From assembly GCA_021736575.1 (NCBI GenBank), contig JAIPFP010000031.1, forward strand, positions 1 through 37,438: DNA of 37,438 bases. The letters run 5' to 3'. This stretch comes from Pirellula sp. GTDB taxonomy: Bacteria; Planctomycetota; Planctomycetia; Pirellulales; Pirellulaceae. This document shows, one piece after another, positions 23,564 through 31,663 of the stretch (positions are counted from its first letter, which is position 1; every line of letters starts with the position of its first letter). The position numbers were made by a program, and so were the translations under genes. The notes under the pieces are model-generated. The model did not search any database. It was not told the origin of the DNA and worked only from the letters and a program-made list of their open reading frames with translations.

Positions 23564-23755
23564 GTTACGCTCTGGGTTCCCGCCTGCGCGGGAATGACGT
23601 GGAGAAGTTACGCTCTGGGTTCCCGCCTGCGCGGGAATGACGTGGGAAGTTACGCTCTGGGTTCCCGCCTGCGCGGGAATGACGGGCCTGCGCGGGAATG
23701 ACGGGCCTGCGCGGGAATGACGGGCCTGCGCGGGAATGACGTGGAGAGTTACGCT
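23564..23755. repeat. REP-like palindrome array
   Basis: The core TTCCCGC-CTGC-GCGGGAA is a perfect 7-base hairpin. It occurs in three 35-43-base copies (23564-23606, 23607-23648, 23649-23683) beginning GTTACGCTCTGGGTTCCCGC. Three copies of a 19-base sub-unit GGGCCTGCGCGGGAATGAC follow (23684-23702, 23703-23721, 23722-23740), and a degraded GTGGAGAGTTACGCT ends it. In other frames this reads like protein (WVPACAGMTW), a known artefact of such elements. It probably acts as a terminator or transcript stabiliser after the TIM-barrel gene. Confidence 0.9.
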
Positions 23756-23946
23756 AGCTTCTCTTGCAACGGGACTCGGTTCAAATAATCGCTTTCGCCT
23801 GTCGAGTTGCAGTATTATTTTGAAAATAGATGTAAACTAGAAACCCATTAGGCGTGCAGGCAGTATTGTTCAACCGTCTGCCGCTCGCTCAAACGTAGTT
23901 CGTATGGAACATCGACCTTTAAAACTTTTTTGTTGGAGTGGTAATC
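23756..23946. other. AT-rich leader before the TlpA-like gene
   Basis: With the palindrome array this makes a gene-free stretch of about 400 bases. The part around 23810-23850 is noticeably AT-rich and probably contains the promoter, but I cannot pair -35 and -10 boxes convincingly. A TTGGAG at 23934 may be a weak ribosome site. Confidence 0.4.
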
Positions 23947-25122
23947 ATGAAATTGTGGACAAGAACTTGGAATCGCTTGGCACTTGCAAGCGCGTTCGGT
24001 TTCGTTGCGCTACTTGGTCCAGTTTCTCAAACTTCGGCAGCGGACACGTTGACGATCGGCTCGGTTGCGCCGGAACTCGACATCGAGCATTGGGTACAGA
24101 ACGGGAATGGCCGGTTCAAGCCTGTCACGAAATTTGCAAAAGACAAAGTTTACGTTGTGGAGTTTTGGGCCACATGGTGCGGTCCATGCGTGGCGAGCAT
24201 GCCACATTTAGCGGACTTGCAAAAAAAGTTTGCGAGCGGGGTTCAGATCGTTAGCATCAGCAACGAAGATCTTGAAACCGTCGAGAAATTCTTGGATCGA
24301 CCGGTGAGTGCGAAGAAGAAAAAGAGTGATGTCAAGGAAGAGGAAGACACGAAAGCCGACGAACAAACCTATCGAGACCTGACCAGTACGTACTGCTTAA
24401 CCACCGACCCAGATAGCTCTTGCCACAAAGCCTACATGGAAGCTGCGAATCAGAACGGAATTCCATGCGCTTTCATCGTTGGCAAAGACCAAAAGATAGA
24501 GTGGATTGGTCACCCGATGTCGATGGACGAAACGCTGACTGCTGTAGTGGAAGGTACGTGGGATCGCGCCGCATTTGCCGAGAAGTTCAAAGAACAAGAA
24601 GTGATGCAAGCTTTGATGGCGGACCTCTCTCGCAGTATGCGCAGCGGAAAGACATCCAAAGCGCTTTCGACCATCAATGCTGCGATCGAAGATGCAAAAG
24701 ATCCTATGTTCAAGAAGCAGCTTAAGATGATGAAGGTGCAGATCGCCATGAGTGGCAAAGGGGTCGGCAAGGAACTCACCACGATCCTGGAAGAAGCGTA
24801 TGGCGAGAATGCCGACAATCCAGCATTCATCAATAGCCTGGCTTGGGGGATTTACGAAAAAAACGAAGCGGGCGAACTCGATGACAAAGCGCTTGTGACA
24901 ATGAGTCGCAAAGCGGCACAAAAAGTTGCCGATGCGGCGCCGGCGGAGACCAAGGGAGCGATCCTCGATACGATTGCCCATTTGCAGTTTCTCGAGGGTG
25001 ACATTGAAACCGCCATGAAGACGCAAGCCAAAGCGATCGAATTGGCAGAAGGTGATATGAAGGCAGAAATGTCGGTGTTTCTCAAAACCTTGCAGGAAGC
25101 TGCCAAGAAAACGGACAAATAG
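23947..25122 (+). CDS. TlpA-like thioredoxin-domain protein
   Basis: A 391-residue exported protein; the ATG at 23947 is preferred to the GTG at 23938. A signal peptide (NRLALASAFGFVALLGPVSQTSA) leads into a TlpA/ResA-type thioredoxin domain: DTLTIGSVAPELDIEHWV, then VVEFWATWCGPCVASMPHL with the redox CxxC at about 78-81, and NGIPCAFIVGKDQKIEWIGHP with the cis-Pro region. A Lys/Glu-rich insert (KKKKSDVKEEEDTK) sits inside the fold. The C-terminal 170 residues are helical and look like TPR-type repeats (DNPAFINSLAWGIYEKNEAG). It should act as an envelope disulphide oxidoreductase, but no cytochrome c maturation gene is nearby. Confidence 0.9.
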   Translation: MKLWTRTWNRLALASAFGFVALLGPVSQTSAADTLTIGSVAPELDIEHWVQNGNGRFKPVTKFAKDKVYVVEFWATWCGPCVASMPHLADLQKKFASGVQIVSISNEDLETVEKFLDRPVSAKKKKSDVKEEEDTKADEQTYRDLTSTYCLTTDPDSSCHKAYMEAANQNGIPCAFIVGKDQKIEWIGHPMSMDETLTAVVEGTWDRAAFAEKFKEQEVMQALMADLSRSMRSGKTSKALSTINAAIEDAKDPMFKKQLKMMKVQIAMSGKGVGKELTTILEEAYGENADNPAFINSLAWGIYEKNEAGELDDKALVTMSRKAAQKVADAAPAETKGAILDTIAHLQFLEGDIETAMKTQAKAIELAEGDMKAEMSVFLKTLQEAAKKTDK

Positions 25123-25143
25123 GGTGGGGACATGATTCGAATG

Positions 25144-25164
25144 CCTCTGGGTTTATCCCAGAGG
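25144..25164. terminator. Hairpin after the TlpA-like gene
   Basis: CCTCTGGG and CCCAGAGG form a perfect 8-base stem around a TTTAT loop, 22 bases after the stop codon. The bases after it are TTCGTT rather than a T-run, so it may be a weak terminator or RNA-stabilising hairpin. Confidence 0.5.
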
Positions 25165-25259
25165 TTCGTTACCTTCACGCTAGGGCCCCCGGGATTTTTC
25201 GAGGCATGGCGCCGAACATCATTTATTTAGTGGATTTGCCGCAGTCAAAGGCTCTATCA

Positions 25260-25320
25260 CAACCCGAAGCGTCAGAGCGTCAGCGAGGGGCAGACCATCC
25301 CGCGCTCACGCGTCGGGTTG
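25260..25320. repeat. Long imperfect palindrome (REP-like), with internal duplication
   Basis: CAACCCGAAGCGT...CAGCGAGGG on the left is nearly the reverse complement of CCCGCGCTCACGCGTCGGGTTG on the right. The left arm carries an extra 8 bases because GCGTCAGA/GCGTCAGC is duplicated. The rest of 25165-25463 holds no gene that I can support. Confidence 0.6.
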
Positions 25321-25463
25321 GGATTAATGCGGATGAAATCAGCAGTCCCCGAAGCGGGGCGAGGGGGAGAAAAAACGCTGGGTTCACGCAAATTCGTTGG
25401 GATTTCGATTCTGGCGTGCTGCGAAATTTGGGTAAAGATGAAGGGCTCTAGCCCCGGTGGTTG

Positions 25464-26756
25464 TTACAGATTTACAGTCACGGAATAACTGTAGCCCGGC
25501 GTTTTCTTGATTAGGGGATCCTCGATTATTCTCGCTCGCTCTGTCTCTTCGTTTATTCGACACCACAATGTTGCTGCTTTCGAATCGTTATCGATTTCAT
25601 AACCAAATCGTCTGCCCTCGCACGTTTCAAGCTCAACGCCACCTTGAGCAAACTGGTCTAGCTCGCGAAGGTCCGTTGGCAAGCGATTTTTTTCGAGCGA
25701 AAAGCGTTTGAGCTCTATGGCCGCCATCGTCAACCGACGATGATCCTCAAGTCGCAAAAAAACTTGTGCCATTTCACCAAACATGAATTGCTGATTGGAC
25801 CACCAATACCCTGTTGCCGAATCTGTCGCGTTTCGTTTCCAAAGTCCCCTTAAACCCCGGTATCCATCCTTGACAAGACTACGAGATTGTTGGAGTTGAT
25901 CGAACATTTGCTTCTTCACACTTGGGAGCGGTATGAAATCCACCAAGCCTCGCGGTGAATCTGATGAGAGTTGGCTTCCGTCCACATCCAATACTTTTTG
26001 CCAGACTGCGTTCAAATCCAAAGGCCGAATCATTTCTTTCAATGACACAAGTTGTGCTTCGTCCCAAAGGTCGACTTCAAGCGACTTCGTAATCGAGTAA
26101 TAGAGCGTGTGTCGATGGCCCATCGAGAGATGAGTCGATATCGAACCCAAATTGCAGTCAAAGGCGGCAATGGAATCTAGCATGGTTTCCAGGCTCTGAA
26201 TGGCTCGGGGCGAGTCCCCTTCATGAACTGCGGATTCGAATTCCAAAGACAGGAGCTGGAGAACGGAACGCGATGCGTAAAGTCGATCCCAGTACTCATC
26301 GAATTGGATCGGAATCCAAACTGGCTTTTTGAGAGTCCCAACGGCTCGAATGCGTTCGATCAGAGGCTGTACTTCCTGTAGAAAATCCTTTAGGTGATCA
26401 TAGTATTCCGGTGACCCCACAGGAAACGGAGGATCCATTGATTCTTTCTGAAAAAGTTGCATGCGATTCGAGATGAGTTGGCTGGAAGCAAGTGTTAGAA
26501 TCTCGCTCCACTCAACCGTTCCCTCGGTCGATGTCTGCGAATGATACCAATCTGCCAACGACTCTCGGTCGACTGGGCGTCCAACGAGTCGGTCGCGGCT
26601 GCGCGCTTCGTTTAGCTCGCGAGCTGCCGCAATCTCGCGCCAAGCGAACGTCGATACGATCACTACCAGCATCAAACCGAACAATCCCGCCCAGGTTGAG
26701 AAGCGTAGATACCAGGCTGACTTGCGATTTGAAACCGAGTTGGATTTGTTATTCAT
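25464..26756 (-). CDS. Membrane-anchored protein of the ABC operon, unknown
   Basis: A 430-residue protein with one N-terminal membrane helix (YLRFSTWAGLFGLMLVVIVSTFAW) and a large soluble part, probably outside the membrane. The soluble part is helical, with WYHSQTSTEGTVEWSEILTLASS, PIQFDEYWDRLYASRSVLQLLS and ELKRFSLEKNRLPTDLRELDQ. The last resembles a pattern common in planctomycete proteins encoded with ABC transporters. Start: the ATG at 26756 has GAGGGA just upstream and overlaps the permease stop by 8 bases (ATGAATAA), so translation is coupled; a GTG at 26768 is an alternative. It probably cooperates with the transporter as a partner or accessory subunit. No catalytic motif is visible. 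Confidence 0.75.
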   Translation of the reverse strand: MNNKSNSVSNRKSAWYLRFSTWAGLFGLMLVVIVSTFAWREIAAARELNEARSRDRLVGRPVDRESLADWYHSQTSTEGTVEWSEILTLASSQLISNRMQLFQKESMDPPFPVGSPEYYDHLKDFLQEVQPLIERIRAVGTLKKPVWIPIQFDEYWDRLYASRSVLQLLSLEFESAVHEGDSPRAIQSLETMLDSIAAFDCNLGSISTHLSMGHRHTLYYSITKSLEVDLWDEAQLVSLKEMIRPLDLNAVWQKVLDVDGSQLSSDSPRGLVDFIPLPSVKKQMFDQLQQSRSLVKDGYRGLRGLWKRNATDSATGYWWSNQQFMFGEMAQVFLRLEDHRRLTMAAIELKRFSLEKNRLPTDLRELDQFAQGGVELETCEGRRFGYEIDNDSKAATLWCRINEETERARIIEDPLIKKTPGYSYSVTVNL

Positions 26757-29163
26757 TTTTTCCCTCACGGACGGATTTCAGCAAATCGACGGCTTGTTGT
26801 TCCCAGCGTCCGCGCCAAAGCGAGCCGGGTGCCGAGAAATTGGATCGCACATATTGCATGGTCTCTTGAAAAAGAGGATCAGCAGGTGTTGGTGAACGTT
26901 TCCAGTCGGCTAAGACAATCGCACGTGCGGCATCGACGGCAGCCGCATCCTTGGCGTCGAGGATCGCAAGTAGACGAGCAACTTTGACTCCCAGCAAGCG
27001 ATGCGACAGGAAACTCCTGCTCAACGAAAAAACTTGGTCGTTCTGCAATTCGTAGTCACGGAACCCGTCTTTTGAATTGGAAGACCTTCCCTGGCGCGCC
27101 CAGTTGACTGCAACGGCTCTCCGTCGAGCCTCGTCCCGTCCATTTGTGTCGGCTAGGATACGCAACGCATGGAGGTAGCGATCGCGGCCCAGTATCTTTT
27201 CGGCATCGGGCTTCTGCAATTGACGCAACAATTCTACCTCGGCTGCATCTGCGTGCTCTTGATCGAACAATTCCACACTCCTCCTCATCGACTCAACACC
27301 CTTGATCGCGAGTTCGAAGATTTTGCGAAATCTTGCCTGCGTTTCCGGAGTTGGATCGCTATCCAAAAGAGTCCGTTCGAAAAGTAAGTCATCAAGCAAC
27401 TGGCGGTATGTCCAGTAGTCAAGTCTGACACCTTGTTCGAGTTGGGTTGCGATCCGATTGTGAACACGAGCTTGCTCTTCACGCATCGAAAGCACTTTTT
27501 TATCGCGATCATCCGCATTCGTGTTCGTGTTCGAAAAGGTCGAGCGAGCTGCCTGTGGTTTGATCTTGAGAGGATTGAGCGGTGCTCCCGACTGGATTGC
27601 GATCGATTCAAGTTCAGCGCGAAGTGCTGCGGGCATACTGGGTTGCATTGCCAGACCATAGAAAAATGGAATCGCTGGAATCGTCAGGCATGCGAGTAAA
27701 TAGGCACCGTGCCTCGCGAGATAACCCACGATGCTCCCGCCGTTCATCCACCGTTTCATCATGGCCCACGTTGCCACCATCGGTATCACGCCCGAAAGAC
27801 CCAGCAACCAAATGGACGCATCGAGTTGCATGAACGCGAAGTACCAGTACATGCCCATCACCCCCACAAACGCAGGCGCGACGATCGCGGCCACGATCGG
27901 GCTGCGAATCAGTTGCCCTACCCACTGTGAATAGGAATAGATAAAAACGGACACTGCCAAGAATGCAAAGCATGCCAGGGAAGCGACCAATCCCTTCCCA
28001 ACAAGACCTTGCCCTGGATGGTTCGATCGTTGTAATGGTGCAATCGCAATCAAAGCAAACACCAGTAAACCGCTTATCACGAGCATCGCAATGGGGACCG
28101 CGTGCCTTGTCCGCCACACAAGCCCCGGTGGGACTCCTCGATCTGCCAGAAACCGTATGCGATTCAGCAACTGATCGCCTTGAAAACTAATCACTCCCAT
28201 GTAGCTGGTCGCAAGGGCTGCCGCGAAGATCGAAAGGATGAAATAGACGTTGCCACGCGATGGTTGCCACCACTCCATATAACTTGCATAACAACCCAGG
28301 ACGATCGAAACGATCAGGATTGCAAATACGCAGAGCAGTTCCACTCGATTTTGTTTCGAAAACTGGCGAACCAATGCCTGCCCCTGAGCAGACGGTGTTC
28401 GTGCGGTCCAGTCGACCGTTCTGACCGGACTCACCATTGTGCCGAGCAACGAATTCGCTGCGATGGGAGCCGGAGTCGCTTGCAAGTATCGTAGTCCCTC
28501 TCTCCAGCCAACTAGGGCAACCACAATTGCCCCAACCGTCAAGCAACCTGCGTTTAACAAAGCCAGCTCGCTGGAGTTAGGCTCAAGTTTTGCATCGGTA
28601 AAAACTCGAACCGCAAAGGCCAGCGATTCCGAAATGAACCAAGGCAGCATCGCCAACGGAATGATCGCAAAGAGACTGGTAAAGGAAGACTTGAATCGCC
28701 ATGCCAAGCCCAATCCACTCAGCAACAGAAACAACGTGTTCAATGGCCAGTTGAACGCGTTGGGAGATCCTGCTAAATACTGCGAATCCATCGAGTTATT
28801 TCGCAAAGGCAGAAACATCGCGTACAGAACTAAACTCACTAGCCACACCACGACAAGACTCAGCAGTGCCGCCAACAGTTTCGATCGCACCACCTGCGCC
28901 TTGGGAATGGGCATCGATTGCAACCAGTGGATGGTTCGTTGATCCTTCTCTTGGCCAACGAGCAGTGCACCCGCGCCGACCGCGAAAAGACTCGGCATTC
29001 CCAACAGTGCGACTTCACCAAGTCGATTCGAAATCTCACCGTTGATAAGTCCCAAGAATTGAAACACGAGGGCGAGCGACGCAAGGATCGCGATGAGCGG
29101 CACAAGCTGCCGCGACTCTTTGCGGAGCAGGTGCAACATGATATTGGGCGATGTGCTGCTCAT
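26749..29163 (-). CDS. ABC transporter permease with long soluble tail
   Basis: An 804-residue protein. Residues about 15-510 contain many hydrophobic segments of the ABC-2 type export permease kind (LVPLIAILASLALVFQFLGL, LLSLVVVWLVSLVLYAMFLP, IVAAIVAPAFVGVMGMYWYF and others), with the conserved early cytosolic stretch GQEKDQRTIHWLQSMPI. The last 290 residues are soluble and charged (ARVHNRIATQLEQGVRLDYWTYRQ; ELLRQLQKPDAEKILGRDRY), an unusual extension compared with typical ABC-2 permeases. The start overlaps the ATPase stop as ATGA, and its own stop overlaps the next start. It should form the membrane channel with the ATPase encoded before it. Substrate unknown. Confidence 0.87.
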   Translation of the reverse strand: MSSTSPNIMLHLLRKESRQLVPLIAILASLALVFQFLGLINGEISNRLGEVALLGMPSLFAVGAGALLVGQEKDQRTIHWLQSMPIPKAQVVRSKLLAALLSLVVVWLVSLVLYAMFLPLRNNSMDSQYLAGSPNAFNWPLNTLFLLLSGLGLAWRFKSSFTSLFAIIPLAMLPWFISESLAFAVRVFTDAKLEPNSSELALLNAGCLTVGAIVVALVGWREGLRYLQATPAPIAANSLLGTMVSPVRTVDWTARTPSAQGQALVRQFSKQNRVELLCVFAILIVSIVLGCYASYMEWWQPSRGNVYFILSIFAAALATSYMGVISFQGDQLLNRIRFLADRGVPPGLVWRTRHAVPIAMLVISGLLVFALIAIAPLQRSNHPGQGLVGKGLVASLACFAFLAVSVFIYSYSQWVGQLIRSPIVAAIVAPAFVGVMGMYWYFAFMQLDASIWLLGLSGVIPMVATWAMMKRWMNGGSIVGYLARHGAYLLACLTIPAIPFFYGLAMQPSMPAALRAELESIAIQSGAPLNPLKIKPQAARSTFSNTNTNADDRDKKVLSMREEQARVHNRIATQLEQGVRLDYWTYRQLLDDLLFERTLLDSDPTPETQARFRKIFELAIKGVESMRRSVELFDQEHADAAEVELLRQLQKPDAEKILGRDRYLHALRILADTNGRDEARRRAVAVNWARQGRSSNSKDGFRDYELQNDQVFSLSRSFLSHRLLGVKVARLLAILDAKDAAAVDAARAIVLADWKRSPTPADPLFQETMQYVRSNFSAPGSLWRGRWEQQAVDLLKSVREGKNE

Positions 29164-30161
29164 GATGCTTGTCGCTCCGTGCCTGTGTCACCTGTAGTTG
29201 TGTCACCGGTAGCTGTTTCACCTGTAGCTGTTTCACCCGTGGATTGCTTTCCCTTGGATTCAAGCTTGATTGGAATTCCACGCGTGCAAGCCACGAATAG
29301 CTCATCGAGTGTCGCAGGCCGAGCTTGAATTTGTTGCACGCCGGTCCTTCCTTCCCATAGTTTCAGGACTTGCTGTGCATCCCCGCGAACCACAAATCGT
29401 CTTTGCCGCCCCTCCGTTTCTTCGCTGAGCAACTCGGTTGGCCCGTCGATTTGCGGCAACGTGATCAGTGGATCCGATAGGCTGACGGTGATCTTGTGAA
29501 CCGAGTCTCGCAACTCGCTGAGCGAATCCACGATTCGGAATTTGCCAGCGTGTAGAACTGCGATTTCGTCCGCCACACGTTCGACTTCGGCGATTTGATG
29601 GCTTGAGAGAAACACGGTTCTACCGGTCGCAGCTCGTTCGATCATGCTTTCTAAAAACTCGCGACGAACCAAGGGATCCAATCCCGAGGTTGGTTCGTCG
29701 AGGATCAGCAACTCGGGGTCGTGGGCCAACGCGAGCGCAAGTGCGACCTTGGCTCGCTGACCTTTGCTGAGATGTTTGATTTTGCGACTTTGAGGCAGCT
29801 CGTACCGTTCGATCGCTTCGCGGTATCTGTCCATAAAACCGTCCGGATAGAATGCAGAGGCGAACCAACCGATCTCACCGACCTGCATCCAATCGTAGAG
29901 AGCCGGAGCATCTGAGACGTAGCCCACGCGACGCCGGATCTCAAGTTCATCGCGAACGGGATCAAGCCCCAGAACGCTGCATGATCCAGCGGACGCCTTT
30001 TGGTAACCCATCAAGATACGAATGAGTGTTGTCTTGCCCGCTCCGTTTTCGCCCAGCAAAGCGAACACGGTCCCTTGCTTGACGTTGAGATCGACTCCTT
30101 GGAGCGCATCGCAACCGGGGAAATGCATTTCCAATCCCTTGGCCGAAATTACGTGGTTCAT
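29160..30161 (-). CDS. ABC transporter ATP-binding protein
   Basis: A 333-residue ATPase starting at the ATG at 30161, which overlaps the regulator stop as ATGA; the longer frame upstream is a shadow of the regulator gene. Walker A is LLGENGAGKTT (about 35-45), the signature LSKGQRAKVALA (131-142), Walker B LLILDEPTSGLDP (151-163), and the H-loop follows in FLSSHQ. It belongs to the CcmA/DrrA-like group that drives ABC-2 exporters, and powers the permease encoded next. The tail after about residue 305 is low-complexity, with STGETATGETATGDTTTGD-type repeats that look dispensable. It is likely controlled by the GntR protein upstream. Confidence 0.93.
   Translation of the reverse strand: MNHVISAKGLEMHFPGCDALQGVDLNVKQGTVFALLGENGAGKTTLIRILMGYQKASAGSCSVLGLDPVRDELEIRRRVGYVSDAPALYDWMQVGEIGWFASAFYPDGFMDRYREAIERYELPQSRKIKHLSKGQRAKVALALALAHDPELLILDEPTSGLDPLVRREFLESMIERAATGRTVFLSSHQIAEVERVADEIAVLHAGKFRIVDSLSELRDSVHKITVSLSDPLITLPQIDGPTELLSEETEGRQRRFVVRGDAQQVLKLWEGRTGVQQIQARPATLDELFVACTRGIPIKLESKGKQSTGETATGETATGDTTTGDTGTERQAS
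29191..29235 (-). repeat. 15-bp tandem repeat in the ATPase tail
   Basis: Three 15-base units plus partial ones (plus-strand form CCTGTAGCTGTTTCA) encode TGETA/TGDTT repeats at the extreme C-terminus of the ABC ATPase. They sit next to the stop, so copy number can change without harming the core enzyme. Confidence 0.85.
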
Positions 30162-30592
30162 GATCCCACCTGTTCTGTGTTGTTGGAGTCTGGAGAAGCA
30201 ACTGTAGCAACAGTACCGTCGAGTTGTTCGATTTGATGTAGCACAATCTTGCGAAGCTCTTTGGCAGTGAGTCCGCCGTGAAGGGCTTCGGTTAGGGCCG
30301 CTCTCAAGCGATCTTCGAGAATGCTGCGGCGAGCAACGCGACACGACGCGGTCGCATTTTCGCAAACGACCAGCCCTCGACCTCGCAGAGATTCGATCGC
30401 CCCATCCACTTGCAATTGCTGAAAGGCGCGCGCAATCGTATTTGGGTTGATGGTCAGCCGCTGACTTAGAATGCGAACGCTGGGGAGCAACTGCCCTGGC
30501 AGCAACGTCCCTTCGGCGATTGCGAATTTGACTTGGCGAACGATTTGCTCGTAAATCGCCACCCCGTTGTTGGGGTCAATCGAAAAAAACAT
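30158..30592 (-). CDS. GntR-family regulator, YtrA type
   Basis: A 144-residue DNA-binding protein. The winged helix-turn-helix spans about residues 10-78: AIYEQIVRQVKFAIAEGTLLPGQLLPSVRILSQ, then NPNTIARAFQQLQVDGAIES and the wing RGRGLVV. A short helical tail of about 60 residues replaces the larger ligand domain of other GntR proteins, which is the mark of the YtrA subfamily. Members repress ABC transporter operons and are relieved by cell-envelope stress. This gene is first in the operon, and its stop overlaps the ATPase ATG as ATGA. A palindrome-rich stretch at 30628-30652 upstream may be its own operator. Confidence 0.92.
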   Translation of the reverse strand: MFFSIDPNNGVAIYEQIVRQVKFAIAEGTLLPGQLLPSVRILSQRLTINPNTIARAFQQLQVDGAIESLRGRGLVVCENATASCRVARRSILEDRLRAALTEALHGGLTAKELRKIVLHQIEQLDGTVATVASPDSNNTEQVGS

Positions 30593-30627
30593 GGTTACAA
30601 GACCTCGTCAAAACGTCTTCCGTATTG

Positions 30628-30652
30628 GGTAACTAGTTAGATAGTACAGTAC
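30628..30652 (-). promoter_or_regulatory. Candidate operator for the GntR-type regulator
   Basis: TAACTAGTTA (30630-30639) is a perfect palindrome, and GTACAGTAC (30644-30652) is another around its central A. Together GTAACTA and TAGTAC make an imperfect dyad of the kind YtrA-type repressors bind. It lies 36-60 bases before the regulator ATG, where a promoter would sit, so autoregulation is likely. Confidence 0.5.
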
Positions 30653-30707
30653 GTTTCGCGAGAGTCAAGAGCGGGTAGCCACGAAGCACAACAATCCACA
30701 GGACAAG

Positions 30708-30737
30708 CCTGTGGTATTCGAACCTGTGGTATTCGAA
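30708..30737 (+). repeat. 15-bp direct repeat, two exact units
   Basis: CCTGTGGTATTCGAA occurs twice in tandem at the edge of the FG-GAP-like remnant. Confidence 0.85.
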
Positions 30738-31134
30738 TCCCGCAGCCTTGCGTCGCCTCCTGATCAACCTCTCAACTTGAACTCCATCAGTACCATGTTG
30801 GCATCCGGCCATTTCGATGCGGGTGCCGCTTCCGATCTGGTCAGCGTTGCCAAGAACCGTCAAATCGATGTCGCGCTGAACAACAACAGCAACGCTTGGC
30901 AATCGACTCGTACTTCGGCTCCGATTAGCGGGTCAGTGTTTGGCGGTGCCACCGTGTTTGGCGGTGCCACCGTGTTTGCTGGATGACGATCCCTTCGACG
31001 ATGCAGATTTTTCGGCAGGCCTCACCCATTGGCAAGTGCAAGCCATCGGACAAGCGGCAGGGCAAACGTCTGGCACGATTCGAGCCAATTCCGGCTACGC
31101 CCACGCCATCCACGGGGTGAAATTCGCCGCCTAG
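30738..31134 (+). pseudogene. Remnant of an FG-GAP/VCBS-type giant protein
   Basis: In the frame 30711-30986, ISTMLASGHFDAGAASDLVS and VAKNRQIDVALNNNSNAW read like one FG-GAP/VCBS repeat blade (GDFNGDGxxDLxVxN...). In a different frame, up to 31134, DDPFDDADFSAGLTHWQVQ and IGQAAGQTSGTIRANSG look like a piece of a similar large secreted protein. The two pieces meet at two tandem copies of the 18-base unit GTGTTTGGCGGTGCCACC (30936-30971). There is no plausible start or export signal and the fragments end at stops, so this is debris of a larger gene. The family assignment is by eye. Confidence 0.5.
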
Positions 31135-31148
31135 CTACAGTTGCTCGG

Positions 31149-31178
31149 AGGGAAGAGGGCAGAAGGGAAGAGGGCAGG
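31149..31178. repeat. 15-bp direct repeat, two units
   Basis: AGGGAAGAGGGCAGA at 31149-31163 is followed by the same unit with one change at 31164-31178. Confidence 0.8.
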
Positions 31179-31181
31179 AGG

Positions 31182-31247
31182 GACACGCGTACATGACGGG
31201 TGAGTCGGATTCCCTCAATTGGATTGGTGATGGTTGATTTGTTTGGT
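31182..31247. repeat. Direct repeat A of about 66 bases (pairs with 32037-32103)
   Basis: It shares a run ending GGTGATGGTTGATTTGTTTG and many scattered matches with 32037-32103, in the same orientation. By eye roughly a dozen of 66 positions differ. It stands just before the transposase fragment. Confidence 0.75.
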
Positions 31248-31463
31248 CCTGGCACGGCGCCATACTGCATGTCATGGGACGCGTCGTACAACGCTGTTTT
31301 CTTTTTGGATGATCCATTCTCCGGCAAGAACTTCGATCGCCGAAAACTTTGGATCGAAGAACAATTGAAAAGGCAAGCGACCCACTTCGGGATCGATCTG
31401 CTATCGATGGCCATTCTTTCCAATCACTTCCATTTGATTCGCGGAAACCTTCGGTGTCCTTGA
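31245..31463 (+). pseudogene. RAYT-like HUH transposase, N-terminal piece
   Basis: The translation contains FFLDDPFSGKNFDRRKLWIE, RQATHFGIDLLSMAILSNHF and HLI. The pattern WIExxLxxxAxxFGIDxLxxAILSNHFHL is characteristic of planctomycete REP-associated (Y1/RAYT-like) transposases; HFH is the HUH metal site. The frame is lost just after it and stops at 31463, while the rest of the protein appears at 32196-32384 and 32507-32659. This is therefore an inactivated copy. Confidence 0.7.
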
Positions 31464-31663
31464 TGGCCAGCGTTCTGTTCTCCCAATGACAAGGCTATGC
31501 ATATGGTTGGCCGTGGGTGGCAACGTCCGGAGGCACCTTGCGGTTATCGTCGACCACACCGGCAGCCGGCCGATAAGCATCACTTGGAAGCTACAGCATC
31601 AAGTTCCGACTCGCCTATTACGAACGATGGCACGTCAGATTGCAGTTTAATAGTCTATCGAGC
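31464..31663. other. Unassigned debris between transposase and HNH pieces
   Basis: I see no coding frame or repeat that I can name here. Short open frames exist on both strands, but none has recognisable motifs or a supported start. It may be part of an inserted segment that separated the transposase pieces. Confidence 0.4.

Noticed and set aside
23468-23701. Open frame reading WVPACAGMTW and YALGSRLRGND
   Set aside because: It is translation of the palindrome array; such peptides are a common false gene call and have no start context or family.
23564-23755. CRISPR array
   Set aside because: Units are adjacent without unique spacers and are themselves palindromic; no cas gene is in the window.
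24397-25026. 209-codon frame antisense to the TlpA-like gene
   Set aside because: The sense strand encodes a well-supported thioredoxin-domain protein; the antisense frame shows no motifs.
30162-30365. N-terminal extension of the ABC ATPase
   Set aside because: It overlaps the GntR gene in another frame; the ATG at 30161 with ATGA coupling gives the normal ATPase N-terminus.
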